Positions 7,965 to 17,897 of a DNA stretch of 64,000 nucleotides are shown in pieces. How positions within the stretch are numbered: the stretch's first letter is position 1; every line of letters starts with the position of its first letter. The translations under genes were made by a program, and so were the position numbers. Origin of the DNA: Nymphaea colorata (taxonomy: Eukaryota; Streptophyta; Magnoliopsida; Nymphaeales; Nymphaeaceae); assembly GCF_008831285.2 (NCBI RefSeq), contig NC_045150.1, forward strand, positions 12,941,868 through 13,005,867, given 5' to 3'. The notes beneath the pieces are model-generated. The model had not been told where the DNA came from and ran no database searches. It saw only the letters and a program-made list of their open reading frames with translations.

Positions 7965-10900
7965 AGAAGAAAGGGGGAAATCGCCGGGTGCAAGGAGCAG
8001 TGAAGCGTATCGAACCGGCGGTATTTCAGCTAGACCGTTCGATAGAGGAGTCTATGTACAGCGAGACCCGGGGCAGTATGAGCCGGTTCCACCCGAGCGA
8101 CAGCCACCACGTTTCGGGCAGCAGGCTGGTAGGAGGATTTTCAGAGGTCACGGCCAGGTTCGGGCAGAACGTGGGAGACAGGGGGCGAGACAGTTTGAGG
8201 AGCCGCCTCCACGCTTTGGGATAGGAGCTCCACCCGATCCCATACCAGGATACCCGGGAGACTTGGCAGTCCTTGACTTTCCCCCACCGAGGCCCGAACA
8301 CGGAGAGGGGAGGGCTGATAGCAACCCAGCTCTCGCCCATCAAACCAGTTCTGGAAAGGGCAGATTAGGGACTGACGGGGCTGAGAAAGTTCAAGCCACA
8401 CCTCCCTTGGACGCCAAAGAAGATGGGAGCGGAGCGGTGCCGAGTGGAGGAGAGCTCCCTAGCAGCCAAGGTAGCGTCGAAATAGAGTTGAGAACTCAAC
8501 AGCCCATCCAGCGATACTGTAGGCATGATCCCATCAAAAGCAAGATGGAAACCTACTGGACCCCGACTTCCGAACTTACCCAGCAGGTTGATGAGCTTGG
8601 CGCAGTGGTCATGGAAGGCTTGAGCAACACTCTCGAACGGTTTAGAGCAGAATTAGGGACTGCCACAACGCAGGTCCGTGAGGGGATGGACAGCATTGAG
8701 GTTCTTCAAAAAGAGGGCTTGGGGTATGGCGGCACTGCCACCCCACCGCCGACCGATGGTAAATTCCAACTAGGTTGGGGTTTTCGGAACTTCCCCCTCC
8801 TAGGTAGAGACGCCAACCCACTCCCGGACATGTTCATAGCTGAACCCGCACGACCCTCTCAGCTCACGGTCAACCCCGTAAGGGAACCAGACTTGTTTCC
8901 GCCTATGGTAAGCCCGCGGGAAACCCCGAACCATTGGGTCGCCCACAACTCGCCCTCATCCGGTTGTGGACAGGTCCAACATTGTCATCTTGAGGGTGGA
9001 AAGAATGAAGAGGGTTCTGACCGGGGAAGGAAGGGAGGCTCCAAACAGGGTCTAAGTCTTAGATATAAGCTGAGACGGAAAACCAGACTGAAGGGTAGAT
9101 GGGTTCCTCGCTTACAAGGTAAACCGCATGGGGTTCAGCGAGAGTCAAACCAGCGGAGTTCTATAGGTCCATACACTGCCTATAATCACATCTATCTCGG
9201 GCTGAAATGGCAAGAAATGGCTGGAGACAAGGGAAGTGAAAACGTATATGAGATGGGTCTAGAAGAGGGGGAATCCCGAGCGGCTAAACCACTGGCAGAA
9301 GCACGGGATTCCAGCGATCAGCTAAAATTTGGTGAGCTACTTCCTAGAGTAGATTCAGCCCTTCCTATGGATCCAACTCCGGCTCCCACCCGAGGTGACC
9401 GCCACCCAAGAGGGCCACATCCGTTCCCTGACCCTACCTGGCAAGGACAGCGTGATAAAAGGGGGACGGGGTGCCCGGAGAGACACCCATCGGCGACGCT
9501 CGATCAGTGCCCACCCACCGAGTATGGGAGAACTCATTGTAGGAGCATCCTAGCTGGTCCGGAAACTATTTGGGATCAATCTTCAGTACCCAACTCGAGT
9601 TGTATCAGCCTGAAGATTCTAGAGACGCCAAGCATGTATGTCAAAAAGGGCGGCACCAAGCCAACCAGACCTCCAACCAAGGAGGACCATAAGACACGGG
9701 CTTTCAGCCAGAGCCGTGAGCCCTTGCTGTCCGTGCACAGCAGAGTTGCGCTAAAACAGAATGAGAAGCCGGCTACATTCAGCCAAGTCTATCTTGGACC
9801 GGAATGGTTGAAGTCGGCCGAGATGGGAGGGACAAATGCTCCCAAAGCTATGAGGAGAGCGGGCAGGACTTATGTCAGCGACAAACCAACGGGTATTAGA
9901 AGATCTTCCCCAAGCAAGGGGCGTTGGGCTGAAGAGATGTCAAGGACTGATGCCCCTTCCACCAAACCAGTAGCCCTCCTACCTTGGCATAAACACGCAG
10001 GCATCTTGGGAAGGGGACCTCCCGGAATGGTCCAACCCATTAACGAGAAGGCAGCCCATCACCATAAAGCCGGGCACGTCGGAAGGATACAAATCCCATG
10101 TTGGGCAGCCCGAAATGGTAAGAGTTACTCTTCGGTTGCCACCTTTTATGACCGACACAGATGGACCGGGTTTAGGAGGCCTGAAAATCCCTCCCAACAG
10201 CCACCTAGGGGGGAGCTAAACCGAGAGTTGCCTCCACATTGTAGGAGACTTCCTCCCGCGTGCACCAAGGGGCCTAACATTACTAAGAGCAGCCCGAAGG
10301 CTTCATCGTCACGAGGTTTTCCATGTAAGGTGGGATTCTTGGCCTCACAAGAGAAAGGTGGAGATGAGTTGGACCAAGAGGCTAGGGCCGAACTCAGGAC
10401 TGCCCACCACCACCTAGTGAAAGAGAGGACCGAGCCCAAGGTGGGGCTCATACCGCCTGCCATTCGAGAGGGACCCCAGTCACTTACGTGGGACAAGGCA
10501 AGCAAGAGGAATGGTTTTCCGCAGGCCGACAAGGGCAGGCAGCAACCAAGCTATTCTCCATTCCATCATCGGTGCTTGACTCCCCTAGAACCGTTAAATC
10601 CTGACGAGAGAGGACCAAGCTCCCATGCTGGAGCGAAATGGGGACCAAGACGCCCATGTGGACATTCCCCTAGCCTCAAGGACAGATCAAGGGGAGAGGT
10701 TTCCTCCGAGACTCCAACCGGATTTCCCAAGGGAGACGATAAAGATATACACAACCGGGGTGATGAGAGTGAGGACCGAAGTAGGCATCCCAGCAATGGA
10801 GATGGGGGCCTAATGCTACGAGGATACATACGTACCATGGGCGTGGTGTTGCTTGTGGATGGCAATCTCTCTTGTAACCTCATAAACCACCAAGTTGCTC

Positions 10901-12060
10901 GATGGATTTGGGGAGGGGCAAGAGGACACTTCACTAGCAATAGGGAAGATGGAGGTGACATAAGGGAGCCCCTTTGTGCTGAATGTAAGGACATGGAAAT
11001 CCAGATCCAAAGTTATAAGTTCCGGGCAGATCTATATGTATTTGTGGGGTGTGGACCCGATGTGGTCCTAGGTAGCCCTTGGCTGCGAACACTAAGGGAT
11101 GTTGTCCTAAACCCAAGTGGCTTGACAATACGGTTCACCAAGGAAAAGGGGGATGAAGTAACCCTTTTTGCCTTTGGACATGGCAGCACTTCTAAGGGTG
11201 CCTTGGGTGAAGGGACGACCGACCATTACTTCCAAATGGCACCACCCAACGCGCAAGGTTGGGCACCACTTCCGCCCATCTCCCAACCACCACTTCTGCC
11301 TCATAGGGTCACAAATCAGCCATCAGACAAGGACAGTAGTTTCAGCCCCGACCGTTCATTTATGGGTCAATCACATACTGCTTGGGATCCCGGCGGGGAA
11401 GGGCAATGCTCAAGGGACTTTCCGCGCGTCCGTAATAGGCAACGCCGTGGACATGGACGAGAAAGAGAGAAGGCGGGCCGTATGACAGGGAGGTTACTTA
11501 TGGTAGGAGCCTGCGGACAGGCTCCATCTAAGGGGGATGGATCTGATACGGCCCATCCGTCGGCGTCCAGGATGAGGGCCGCAGCCGGAACCGATAGGGC
11601 GGAAGGCCACGAACAGCCCACGGACAAGATGGGCCACGCGCCAGGAGGCGGGGGTGATGACCCCGGAGCAGATCAGAGGGAGGTTTCAGACCATAGGCAA
11701 GAGCCGGGCACAGCCCGGAAACCTACACGGGAGGTTAACCCCACGGGCCGCCAGGAGGTGCATGCAGCTGAGGCAACCACCACGGGAGGTTTAGCCTCCC
11801 TCGCTCGGGCCAGGGCAGGTGCAGAAGGGACTCAGGGAGACGGCAGCACTGACGACTGCCGCCTGGCCGACCAGCGGCCAGGGCCGAGCGACGTCCGAGT
11901 GCTAGGCTGGCTGGCCGACGCCCCTGCGCGCGACCTACTAGGCGACGCGGCAACACTCGGGCGAGAAGGCTCGGTAGCGACGGGCGCACCCCAGTCGGGA
12001 GGAGTTCCAGTGGGACACGGGTGTCATTTTGACGGGACACGTCCTTGCTGTGATGCCTGA
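7714..12060 (+). CDS. Giant 1448-codon retroelement ORF, copy 2
   Basis: This equals the ORF at 511-4857 in length and differs by about two residues: Ala to Thr in the KPA/TTFSQ stretch and Ala to Glu in EGHA/EQP near the C-terminus. It shares the second coiled-coil block, the long Pro/Gly/Arg-rich middle and the retropepsin-like region with D-G-N in place of D-S/T-G. The frame ends with TGA 14 bp before LTR 2. That both copies are open proves little about selection because they are nearly identical, but a 4.3 kb frame without a stop implies it was coding until recently. Its overlap with the small gag ORF is the same as in copy 1. Confidence 0.6.
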   Translation: MRQPAKGLETTLTPTEEGYGEAITILGNPPKGTQIWDQGDLTSPLEPEIDRWTTLLGGHESRGSHHLTPPDPKSWANTGTPADKEERGKSPGARSSEAYRTGGISARPFDRGVYVQRDPGQYEPVPPERQPPRFGQQAGRRIFRGHGQVRAERGRQGARQFEEPPPRFGIGAPPDPIPGYPGDLAVLDFPPPRPEHGEGRADSNPALAHQTSSGKGRLGTDGAEKVQATPPLDAKEDGSGAVPSGGELPSSQGSVEIELRTQQPIQRYCRHDPIKSKMETYWTPTSELTQQVDELGAVVMEGLSNTLERFRAELGTATTQVREGMDSIEVLQKEGLGYGGTATPPPTDGKFQLGWGFRNFPLLGRDANPLPDMFIAEPARPSQLTVNPVREPDLFPPMVSPRETPNHWVAHNSPSSGCGQVQHCHLEGGKNEEGSDRGRKGGSKQGLSLRYKLRRKTRLKGRWVPRLQGKPHGVQRESNQRSSIGPYTAYNHIYLGLKWQEMAGDKGSENVYEMGLEEGESRAAKPLAEARDSSDQLKFGELLPRVDSALPMDPTPAPTRGDRHPRGPHPFPDPTWQGQRDKRGTGCPERHPSATLDQCPPTEYGRTHCRSILAGPETIWDQSSVPNSSCISLKILETPSMYVKKGGTKPTRPPTKEDHKTRAFSQSREPLLSVHSRVALKQNEKPATFSQVYLGPEWLKSAEMGGTNAPKAMRRAGRTYVSDKPTGIRRSSPSKGRWAEEMSRTDAPSTKPVALLPWHKHAGILGRGPPGMVQPINEKAAHHHKAGHVGRIQIPCWAARNGKSYSSVATFYDRHRWTGFRRPENPSQQPPRGELNRELPPHCRRLPPACTKGPNITKSSPKASSSRGFPCKVGFLASQEKGGDELDQEARAELRTAHHHLVKERTEPKVGLIPPAIREGPQSLTWDKASKRNGFPQADKGRQQPSYSPFHHRCLTPLEPLNPDERGPSSHAGAKWGPRRPCGHSPSLKDRSRGEVSSETPTGFPKGDDKDIHNRGDESEDRSRHPSNGDGGLMLRGYIRTMGVVLLVDGNLSCNLINHQVARWIWGGARGHFTSNREDGGDIREPLCAECKDMEIQIQSYKFRADLYVFVGCGPDVVLGSPWLRTLRDVVLNPSGLTIRFTKEKGDEVTLFAFGHGSTSKGALGEGTTDHYFQMAPPNAQGWAPLPPISQPPLLPHRVTNQPSDKDSSFSPDRSFMGQSHTAWDPGGEGQCSRDFPRVRNRQRRGHGREREKAGRMTGRLLMVGACGQAPSKGDGSDTAHPSASRMRAAAGTDRAEGHEQPTDKMGHAPGGGGDDPGADQREVSDHRQEPGTARKPTREVNPTGRQEVHAAEATTTGGLASLARARAGAEGTQGDGSTDDCRLADQRPGPSDVRVLGWLADAPARDLLGDAATLGREGSVATGAPQSGGVPVGHGCHFDGTRPCCDA

Positions 12061-12074
12061 CACGACGAGGGGGG
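12061..12074 (+). other. Polypurine tract before LTR 2
   Basis: CACGACGAGGGGGG lies between the stop of the long ORF and the TGCTGACA of LTR 2. It matches the tract at 4858-4872 with one G fewer. Confidence 0.65.
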
Positions 12075-12873
12075 TGCTGACACTGTATAGGGGGACACTC
12101 AGGGAATTAACGGACACGGGTCCGAATTTGTGAGGCGGGTTGGCCCGTCACTTTTGTAGACCCGGATCCATGCGCAGTCTTATGGATCCGGGCGCGAACT
12201 TTTTGGGGGATCCGGACTGGAGTTCGGATCCGAGTTTATTGTATCGGATTTGGGACCCGGTCTCTTAAAGACCCGGGGCGACTCGCCGCCCCGACCCGGT
12301 TCGACAAGGCTGTCGAACCGAGACGCTGGTCGGCCACCTCCCACGCGAGCCGTGGGAGGCCGTTGGGCCTTCGTCCTCCTCCTTCATAAGGGGGGAGGCA
12401 GCCATTGTTGAGGTATGCTTTGAGAGAGGATTCCCAAGAGGGTCGTTCCTGGAGGTTCTACCTAGAAGGTCGCCGGACGCCATTCCCGGCGGCAGCCCCC
12501 TTGGATTCCATCTCATTTCATCAATGAGAATGATGTTTTCTTCTTCCCCTTCTTCTTCCTGTGTATGCTCCGTTCCAGCTTCTATGGCTGCCTTCAACGA
12601 GCTCTCCTTCGCCTGAAGCCCATCCCGGGTTGAGGAGACTCCACCGATCGCTGCCCACGCATCCTCCGCCGTTTCCCTTCACCCATCCGACGCCCACACT
12701 GCCTGCAAGACCCTCCGTTAGCCTCCCTGTTCCTGCGCATCCTCCCTGCCATCACCGTTTCCAGAGAGGCCGGTTACTGTTCCATTGGTGTTCTCCCCCT
12801 CCGAGCGAGATTCTGGGCGATCAGGACCGCGGTCGGCTGCCTCCGGCATCCCTCCCGGCCGCGGTCTCCAACA
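12075..12873 (+). repeat. LTR 2, the right end of the array (799 bp)
   Basis: It is homologous to 4873-5674 and ends CCAACA, followed by CTTAG and unrelated AT-rich sequence. CTTAG would be the right-hand target duplication, but its partner is off-window. The hairpins of LTR 1 are conserved here, including the perfect 11-bp stem at 12161-12192. Confidence 0.85.
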
Positions 12874-15351
12874 CTTAGCAAGAAGAGAAATAAGTAGGGA
12901 CTGCACAAAAATGAAACACAAACTCAGCTACTTATTTACCAATCTTGGAATCCAACATGCTCAAGTGCCCCCTCTGTTAATGAAGCATTCTTCCAAACAT
13001 AAAGTTCATAAGGCTAATCAAAACTTTGCTAAGATAAAAATGTGAAGAAAAAGATCCCATAATTGAAAACAACAGATTTCTTGCTAGGTTAAGCTGACTT
13101 GCATGGGAAAATATAACATGGCTCTACAGTTTCCCCACATCCTAAACCCATGAATGTGTATCGTACGAAAGAACCTGAGAAAGCGAGAGACACCACTTTC
13201 AACTCTTAATGTAGTGCACCATCACTAGTTCCAGTTCCTACCTCCAGAAACCTAAAACTATTGAAAATAGATATGCACTTTTGAAACAAAACAGCATGAC
13301 TTAAACTCGCAGTTGACATGCCCCTTAGATGCGATGAAGCTGTCATCATAGATATTCAGCCAAGCAACCTACAACTTAAGCAATGTATGATATGCAATTC
13401 AAAAGACTATATGAGAATGCGACACAACCAACATACTCATGAACTTGATCAGATTTTATTTATTAAAAGAATCAAGTAAATACATTGAAAAATGAAAACC
13501 AAAGTACCAAATAACTAAGTCAACAAAGCTCCTAAACAAACCCATTTCACAATGAAAGTGAAAAATAAACATGTCAAGCACTACGCTGGAAAACCAATAA
13601 AGCAGGCAATAAAAAGAAAAATTGAACTACCATAAAATCAAACCAACAATGGGTCAACTCAACAAAACTAAAATACTCTATCTAAGCTAGAATGTGATCC
13701 TCCTGAAAACAAATCAAACCAATGACCTTGACCTATGGTGGACATGTACCTTACTAAAGCATCTATTCGACTAACAAGACACGAAGAAACTGAGTACAAA
13801 CCTGGTCTAAAACCATGAAGGACCCAGGGACATAAATCTCATGCTGCTTCGAAGGATGGAACTTTTCAAAAATATAAAAATTCAAAATGACTAATTCTTT
13901 TGAAAAGAGATAAGAGGCCTTCCATGACAGACTCAACCATCTGGGTTATGTTGAATACACTTACCTCTCTTGAGGCAGAGGATATGATGGAAAATTCATC
14001 ACACTCAGCATGAGTGCACAAACGGTTTGGTAATAAAATGGCAAATATCTTTCAAGACCACCGGGAATTGTTAGTTCATCCTATGCCTAGGAAGCCTACA
14101 AATATAACAAGAGATGTCAAGTTTTCACTTTGAAATAGTTCAAAAACGATAAATTAATTCATAAACAAGAGTGCTCGTGTTGTGCAAATAATATGGCCTT
14201 CATTTACCCATAGTACCATACAAGCATCAAGATTCATTTTGCATCAATGTCGTCAAATCTATAGAAGGAATGTCATTCAATTTCAAAAATGTGAACATAA
14301 AGGAATCATCCTTGGCATCTTAGGTAATAAAAAAAGAAGCAGATATTGACCCCAGCATTGCACATCTATGAAAGATTGTCACATTCAATTCCAGCGAGTT
14401 CAACCTTCATGTTTTTCATCTCTTGGCAAGCACTTTTTTTTTATGTTTTTTCTTCTTTTCTTTCTTTCTTTCCTTTGCATTTGCCTTTTTGGATTTTGGA
14501 TTTTTTTCTTTTTCTTTTTTTTCAAGGCCGACCTTCACCTTTGAGGGTATACCTCACCACCCCAAAGGCTACTACGAAGCTCCACCGCTTTGGTGGTAAT
14601 GTGTAGCTTTGTCACATGTCCCACCCGTTTCAGCTTACGGGCTTCGATGAGCCAAAGGTTCATAAGTCGTCATCTTCGCGGGACAGACATAAATCACCTA
14701 TATGCCTACCCGGTACTCTCGATTAACGACTCAGAGGAACGAGGACACAAGCCACGAGCCCATCTCTCAACTCTCATTTTGCTACCTACCAAGATCTTAC
14801 GAAGCATTATGGCTTTTCTCTCAAGATATTTTCCTGTTGAATCCTTGTAGATGCTTGATCATCAAAGTCGATAGCATTTTCTAGTCTTGACTTTCTCAAC
14901 TTCATAAGATTTTTCCTTACTGCTCATATAAAAGAATTTTTCAGCTTTCCTCTTCCATTGATTGACAACAAAAACTTAAAATTTTCTCCTTTTACTTGAG
15001 AGGGTACTAAGAAAAACCAAAGGCATATACCATTGTGTGAGAAAACAATTTTAAAAATGCTTTTAAGCAAAATTTAAAATTTTCTCTTTATAAAAATTCA
15101 TGACATCAAATGGTATATCAAAAGGAGGAAGGAACTATACTCCCTAAAGACACGGCAAATTGAATAACAAGATAGGTTGGCTGGGTAGAAAAACAAACTT
15201 CACCAATACTCCCATAAGAGTAGTGTCTTCTATACACAAAAAGGTTAGATTAAGGGCGACAAGTTCCCATAAATGTCGGGTCCTCAACTGATTGCAAGTT
15301 TGGCAAATGGTTTGGGTTAAGCTCTTCACTTTCTTCAAGAAAGAACAAAAT
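12874..15351. other. AT-rich intergenic DNA with possible exon remnants
   Basis: There is no long open frame or clear domain. On the minus strand, a possible penultimate exon (13866-13802, containing HEIYVPGSFMVLDQ) ends at a GT donor. It can be spliced in frame to a short last exon 13702-13682 (EDHILA, then stop) behind a TTTTCAG acceptor. A strong AG|GTAAGT donor lies at about 13966. I do not recognise the protein and this may be chance. A T-rich tract occupies 14428-14525, and a dispersed CCTCACCACCCCAAAGG repeat, shared with 40690-40770, is at about 14541-14620. Confidence 0.35.
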
Positions 15352-15356
15352 AAACC

Positions 15357-15642
15357 TGTTAGAATAACTTGTAATAGGGAACCGGGTCCGGATATGGACC
15401 CAGTCCCATGGGCATGGATACCGAGGCTGGCTCGGTACCCTAGGCAAGCTCTCTACCTCTCTCTCTTATAATCTCCACCTATTGTAAATTTGTTGTTTAA
15501 GTGGATATAATTTTCTCTCTCCTAGGGTTGCGGTTTTGCCCCTAGGTTAGAGCTTCTCCGTGGTTTTTCACCTCTTCTTGAGGTTTTCCACGTACATCGT
15601 GTGTTTCTTCTCTATTTCTCTCTTACGTTGCATATTTCTACA
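15357..15642 (+). repeat. Solo LTR of a Ty1/copia-type element with target duplication
   Basis: The 286-bp block begins TGTTAGAATA and ends TTTCTACA. It is flanked by the perfect 5-bp direct repeat AAACC (15352-15356 and 15643-15647). Its 3' half has the wording typical of plant copia LTRs: TCTCCGTGGTTTTTCACC followed by TTTTCCACGTACATCGTGTG. There is no internal region, so this is what remains after LTR-LTR recombination. The U3 side has palindromic GGGTCCGGATATGGACCC at about 15384. Confidence 0.85.
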
Positions 15643-15647
15643 AAACC

Positions 15648-16485
15648 AATCCTATACGGTGAATTTTCTAAAACATCAGTTAAAGAATAATGACAACTAT
15701 AGATTTGGATTTTTGGTAAAACTCCGAATGGTATGCCAAACTACAGACCATGCACCTTGCTAGATAGCACAAATAATATTTGCTAAAAAATAACCCTTTA
15801 AGCAATAAGACGAAAAAAAGATATGCATAAATCAAAGCAAAATCATCATACAAGTCTGCAGTTCAAATTATAATACCTAAGCATTCAGTCTGTAATCAAT
15901 GCGCAAGAAGGTACAGATGCAGCATTAGTTATAAACCATATAGAATCTAAATTCTACCTGTCTTACAAACCAAAAAATAACTTTGAGATAATTGGAAAGC
16001 AAGCACCCAAAAACAAGACCGGTAAATCAATCAACCAGCCTAATATAACCATTGAAATACAAGTTACCACGATTAGCAGTCAATGTTTACACAAATCAGT
16101 GCCAAAACAATTCAAGAGTCCATTACAAAAGCATAAAAAAGCTCTCGACCATAGATTGCTAGATTGCTCAATAGATTACCAGCTGCCGGCCGAATAGCGC
16201 CGGTTCGAGATGATGCTGAACTGCGTCATGCTGAAACTGAGCCTCGTGGTGATGGTGCCTATGAAATTGGACCTTCGCTTGGAGCTCTGGTTCGCGGGAA
16301 GAAAGGCGAATGAGTACCTATGAAGAAGAGGGGAGCTCGAATGAAACAGTTTGCATTGCAGGAGAAGAAGAAGAAGAGGGAAGCGACACGTCGAGAAGGA
16401 AAGGGAGAGACAGTAGCGGTGGGCGAGTGCTTCGTCGAGAGAGAGCTGGGACGGGAAAGCATTTCTCTAAAGAAGGTTTTTCTGA
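15648..16485. other. Intergenic DNA without a recognised gene
   Basis: 15648-16140 is AT-rich and featureless. From about 16180 GC content rises (CTGCCGGCCGAATAGCGCCGG), and a purine-rich stretch at 16310-16470 gives low-complexity Lys/Glu/Arg open frames on both strands that I do not trust as genes. Confidence 0.4.
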
Positions 16486-16735
16486 AACCCTCCTCCTCAA
16501 GGCGACGTACCTCGACGCAGAAACTCTCCGCCACAAGGCGGAGGGTCTTCAAAAAAATCCTCCACCTCGAAGAGAAAGTCTCAAAGAAACTCTTTGAACC
16601 CCTCCGCCTTGAGGCATAGGATTTGCAGAGGAAACCCTTTGCCTCAAGGCAGAGGGTTTTCTCTGAACTCTGAAACCCTCCGCTTGAGAGGGTTTCCTCT
16701 GTTTCCAGAATCCCTCCGCCTCGAAGCAGAAGGTT
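16486..16735. repeat. Array of about six related short hairpins
   Basis: A palindromic motif of the form CCCTCCGCCT-(2 to 7 nt)-AGGCGGAGGG recurs about every 30-60 bp. The clearest units are CTCCGCC-ACAA-GGCGGAG (16526-16543, perfect), CCTCCGCCTTGAGGCATAGG (16601-16620), a 13-bp stem with one mismatch (16632-16659), and GAAACCCTC...GAGGGTTTC (16672-16696, perfect 9-bp stem). Weaker units lie at 16486-16503 and 16712-16733. The stems vary while pairing is kept. It lies downstream of the C2-gene exons on their strand. Function unknown. Confidence 0.6.
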
Positions 16736-17372
16736 GGTAGCGTTAAGAGAGAGAAAGAGAGAGAGACCTCCTACAGTTACCATGGTGGGTGGTCGCCGGC
16801 TATTCGCTCCGGCGATGCTCCGGTGAGTCGCTGGTTGCCGGAGCCGCCCCAGACAGTAGTTAACTCAGTCTGTGAGAGATCAGAGAGGCCTCGAAAGACC
16901 GAGATGTGAGAGAGAAATTGACATTGGAAATGAGAAAAGAAAGCGATGAAAAGTATCTCTTCAAAAGATGACCGTTGCGATACTTTTTTTTTTGGTTTCC
17001 AAATTTAATTCAGCAATTAATGGAAAAAACTACAAAAAGAAAGGAAAGGCTCCCATATGTATTATAACATTAGCGTGCCTGCAACGATTTAACCACTCTT
17101 CTCATTTGTTTTTTCATTAAAAATTAATGAAAATGGATCGAAGTCCAACGGCAAATTAAGGACAAGATTCCAGTTTGTTTATTATACACCTTATTAGTGA
17201 TGATCTTCTTAACTTGAGTCCATATTTGAGAGTCTTCAATCGGTTTTTGAGATTAGGAGTAAAAGACTGATTAATTAGTTGTTGTTTGATTTATAACTGT
17301 TCAATTGGAGACACGTGCTTATATATCTATCATATCAATTGAAAGGAAAACTGAAAGAAAAATAAAGCTTAC

Positions 17373-17897
17373 GTAGTGTCACCAAAGATACTGCTCTTGC
17401 ATTCATAGTTCCTGCATTGAATCACCACGTATGGATCCATCTTCCCTGATTAACCAATTAATTAATCTTTTAACATCCAAATCTACAAATCAGAAACCCA
17501 AGAAAGAAAAGAAAATCCAAATACAAAGAAAGAGAGAGAGTACCATTATCCAGAAAAAAGGGGGTCAGATAAAAGCAGTGCACATGGAGTGAATAACAAA
17601 GGGGAACAGGTGAAATGAGATTGTTGTCTCCTTCATTTCTTGTGAAGCAGTAAAATATGCATGTGAAGTCCCTTCGTCCCCTCTATGTGAGATAGAGAGA
17701 AAGACACTACAAAGAAGACAGAAAAGGAAATGATGGTCACCAAGGAATTCGGTGTTGTGGATGCCCTTTGCATCGACCAATAACAATTCCAGGATCCGCG
17801 AACCATGTTTTCTCCTTCTTCTTCTTCTTGTCTGCTTCTGGCCTCTGTGCGTGATGCATCGAATGCTGAACGTGTACATATCTTTATGTACATCCAT
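17373..17897 (-). pseudogene. C2-domain protein (ERG3-like), first two exons only
   Basis: Exon 1 (minus, ending at 17741) encodes SRILELLLVDAKGIHNTEFLG. It splices in phase at CTTG|GTGACC to exon 2 (17445-17373, acceptor TTAATCAG), which encodes KMDPYVVIQCRNYECKSSIF and ends at an AC|GTAAGC donor. ILE-LLVDAKG...FLGKMDPYVVIQC is the start of the C2 domain of small plant elicitor-responsive (ERG3-like) proteins, including the first calcium-binding Asp loop. Such proteins bind membranes in a calcium-dependent way. The rest of the C2 domain is not found in the next 1.2 kb. The obvious ATG (17806-17804) is one base out of frame with SRILE; a frame-compatible ATG at 17897 adds an Arg-rich stretch unlike the family. 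This looks like a 5' fragment, although a very long intron 2 cannot be excluded. Confidence 0.6.

Larger units (their letters stand above)
1..12873 (+). mobile_element. Tandem array of a non-autonomous Ty3/gypsy-like LTR retrotransposon
   Basis: The sequence repeats with a period of about 7203 bp: 1-5674 is nearly identical to 7205-12873. The order is internal region (5' part outside the window), LTR 4873-5674, internal 5675-12074, LTR 12075-12873, then unrelated AT-rich DNA. The LTRs start TGCTGACA and end CCAACA. A primer-binding site follows the first LTR and a G-rich polypurine tract precedes each LTR. The coding part holds a gag-like N-terminal ORF and a 1448-codon ORF with a retropepsin-like region. 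I found no reverse transcriptase (no YxDD), RNase H or integrase, so the element would need enzymes from another element; the TR-GAG class is the closest description I know. Sharing one LTR between two internal regions is what unequal LTR-LTR recombination produces. The left end and its target duplication lie outside the window. Confidence 0.85.

Noticed and set aside
16486-16735. Considered whether the hairpin array is a CRISPR array.
   Set aside because: Units are unequal palindromes without constant spacers, and the DNA is a plant nuclear genome.
16259-16783. A 174-codon minus-strand open frame and opposing 95-99-codon plus-strand frames.
   Set aside because: They translate purine-rich and hairpin-repeat DNA into Lys/Glu- or Phe/Ser-rich low-complexity peptides with no family resemblance.
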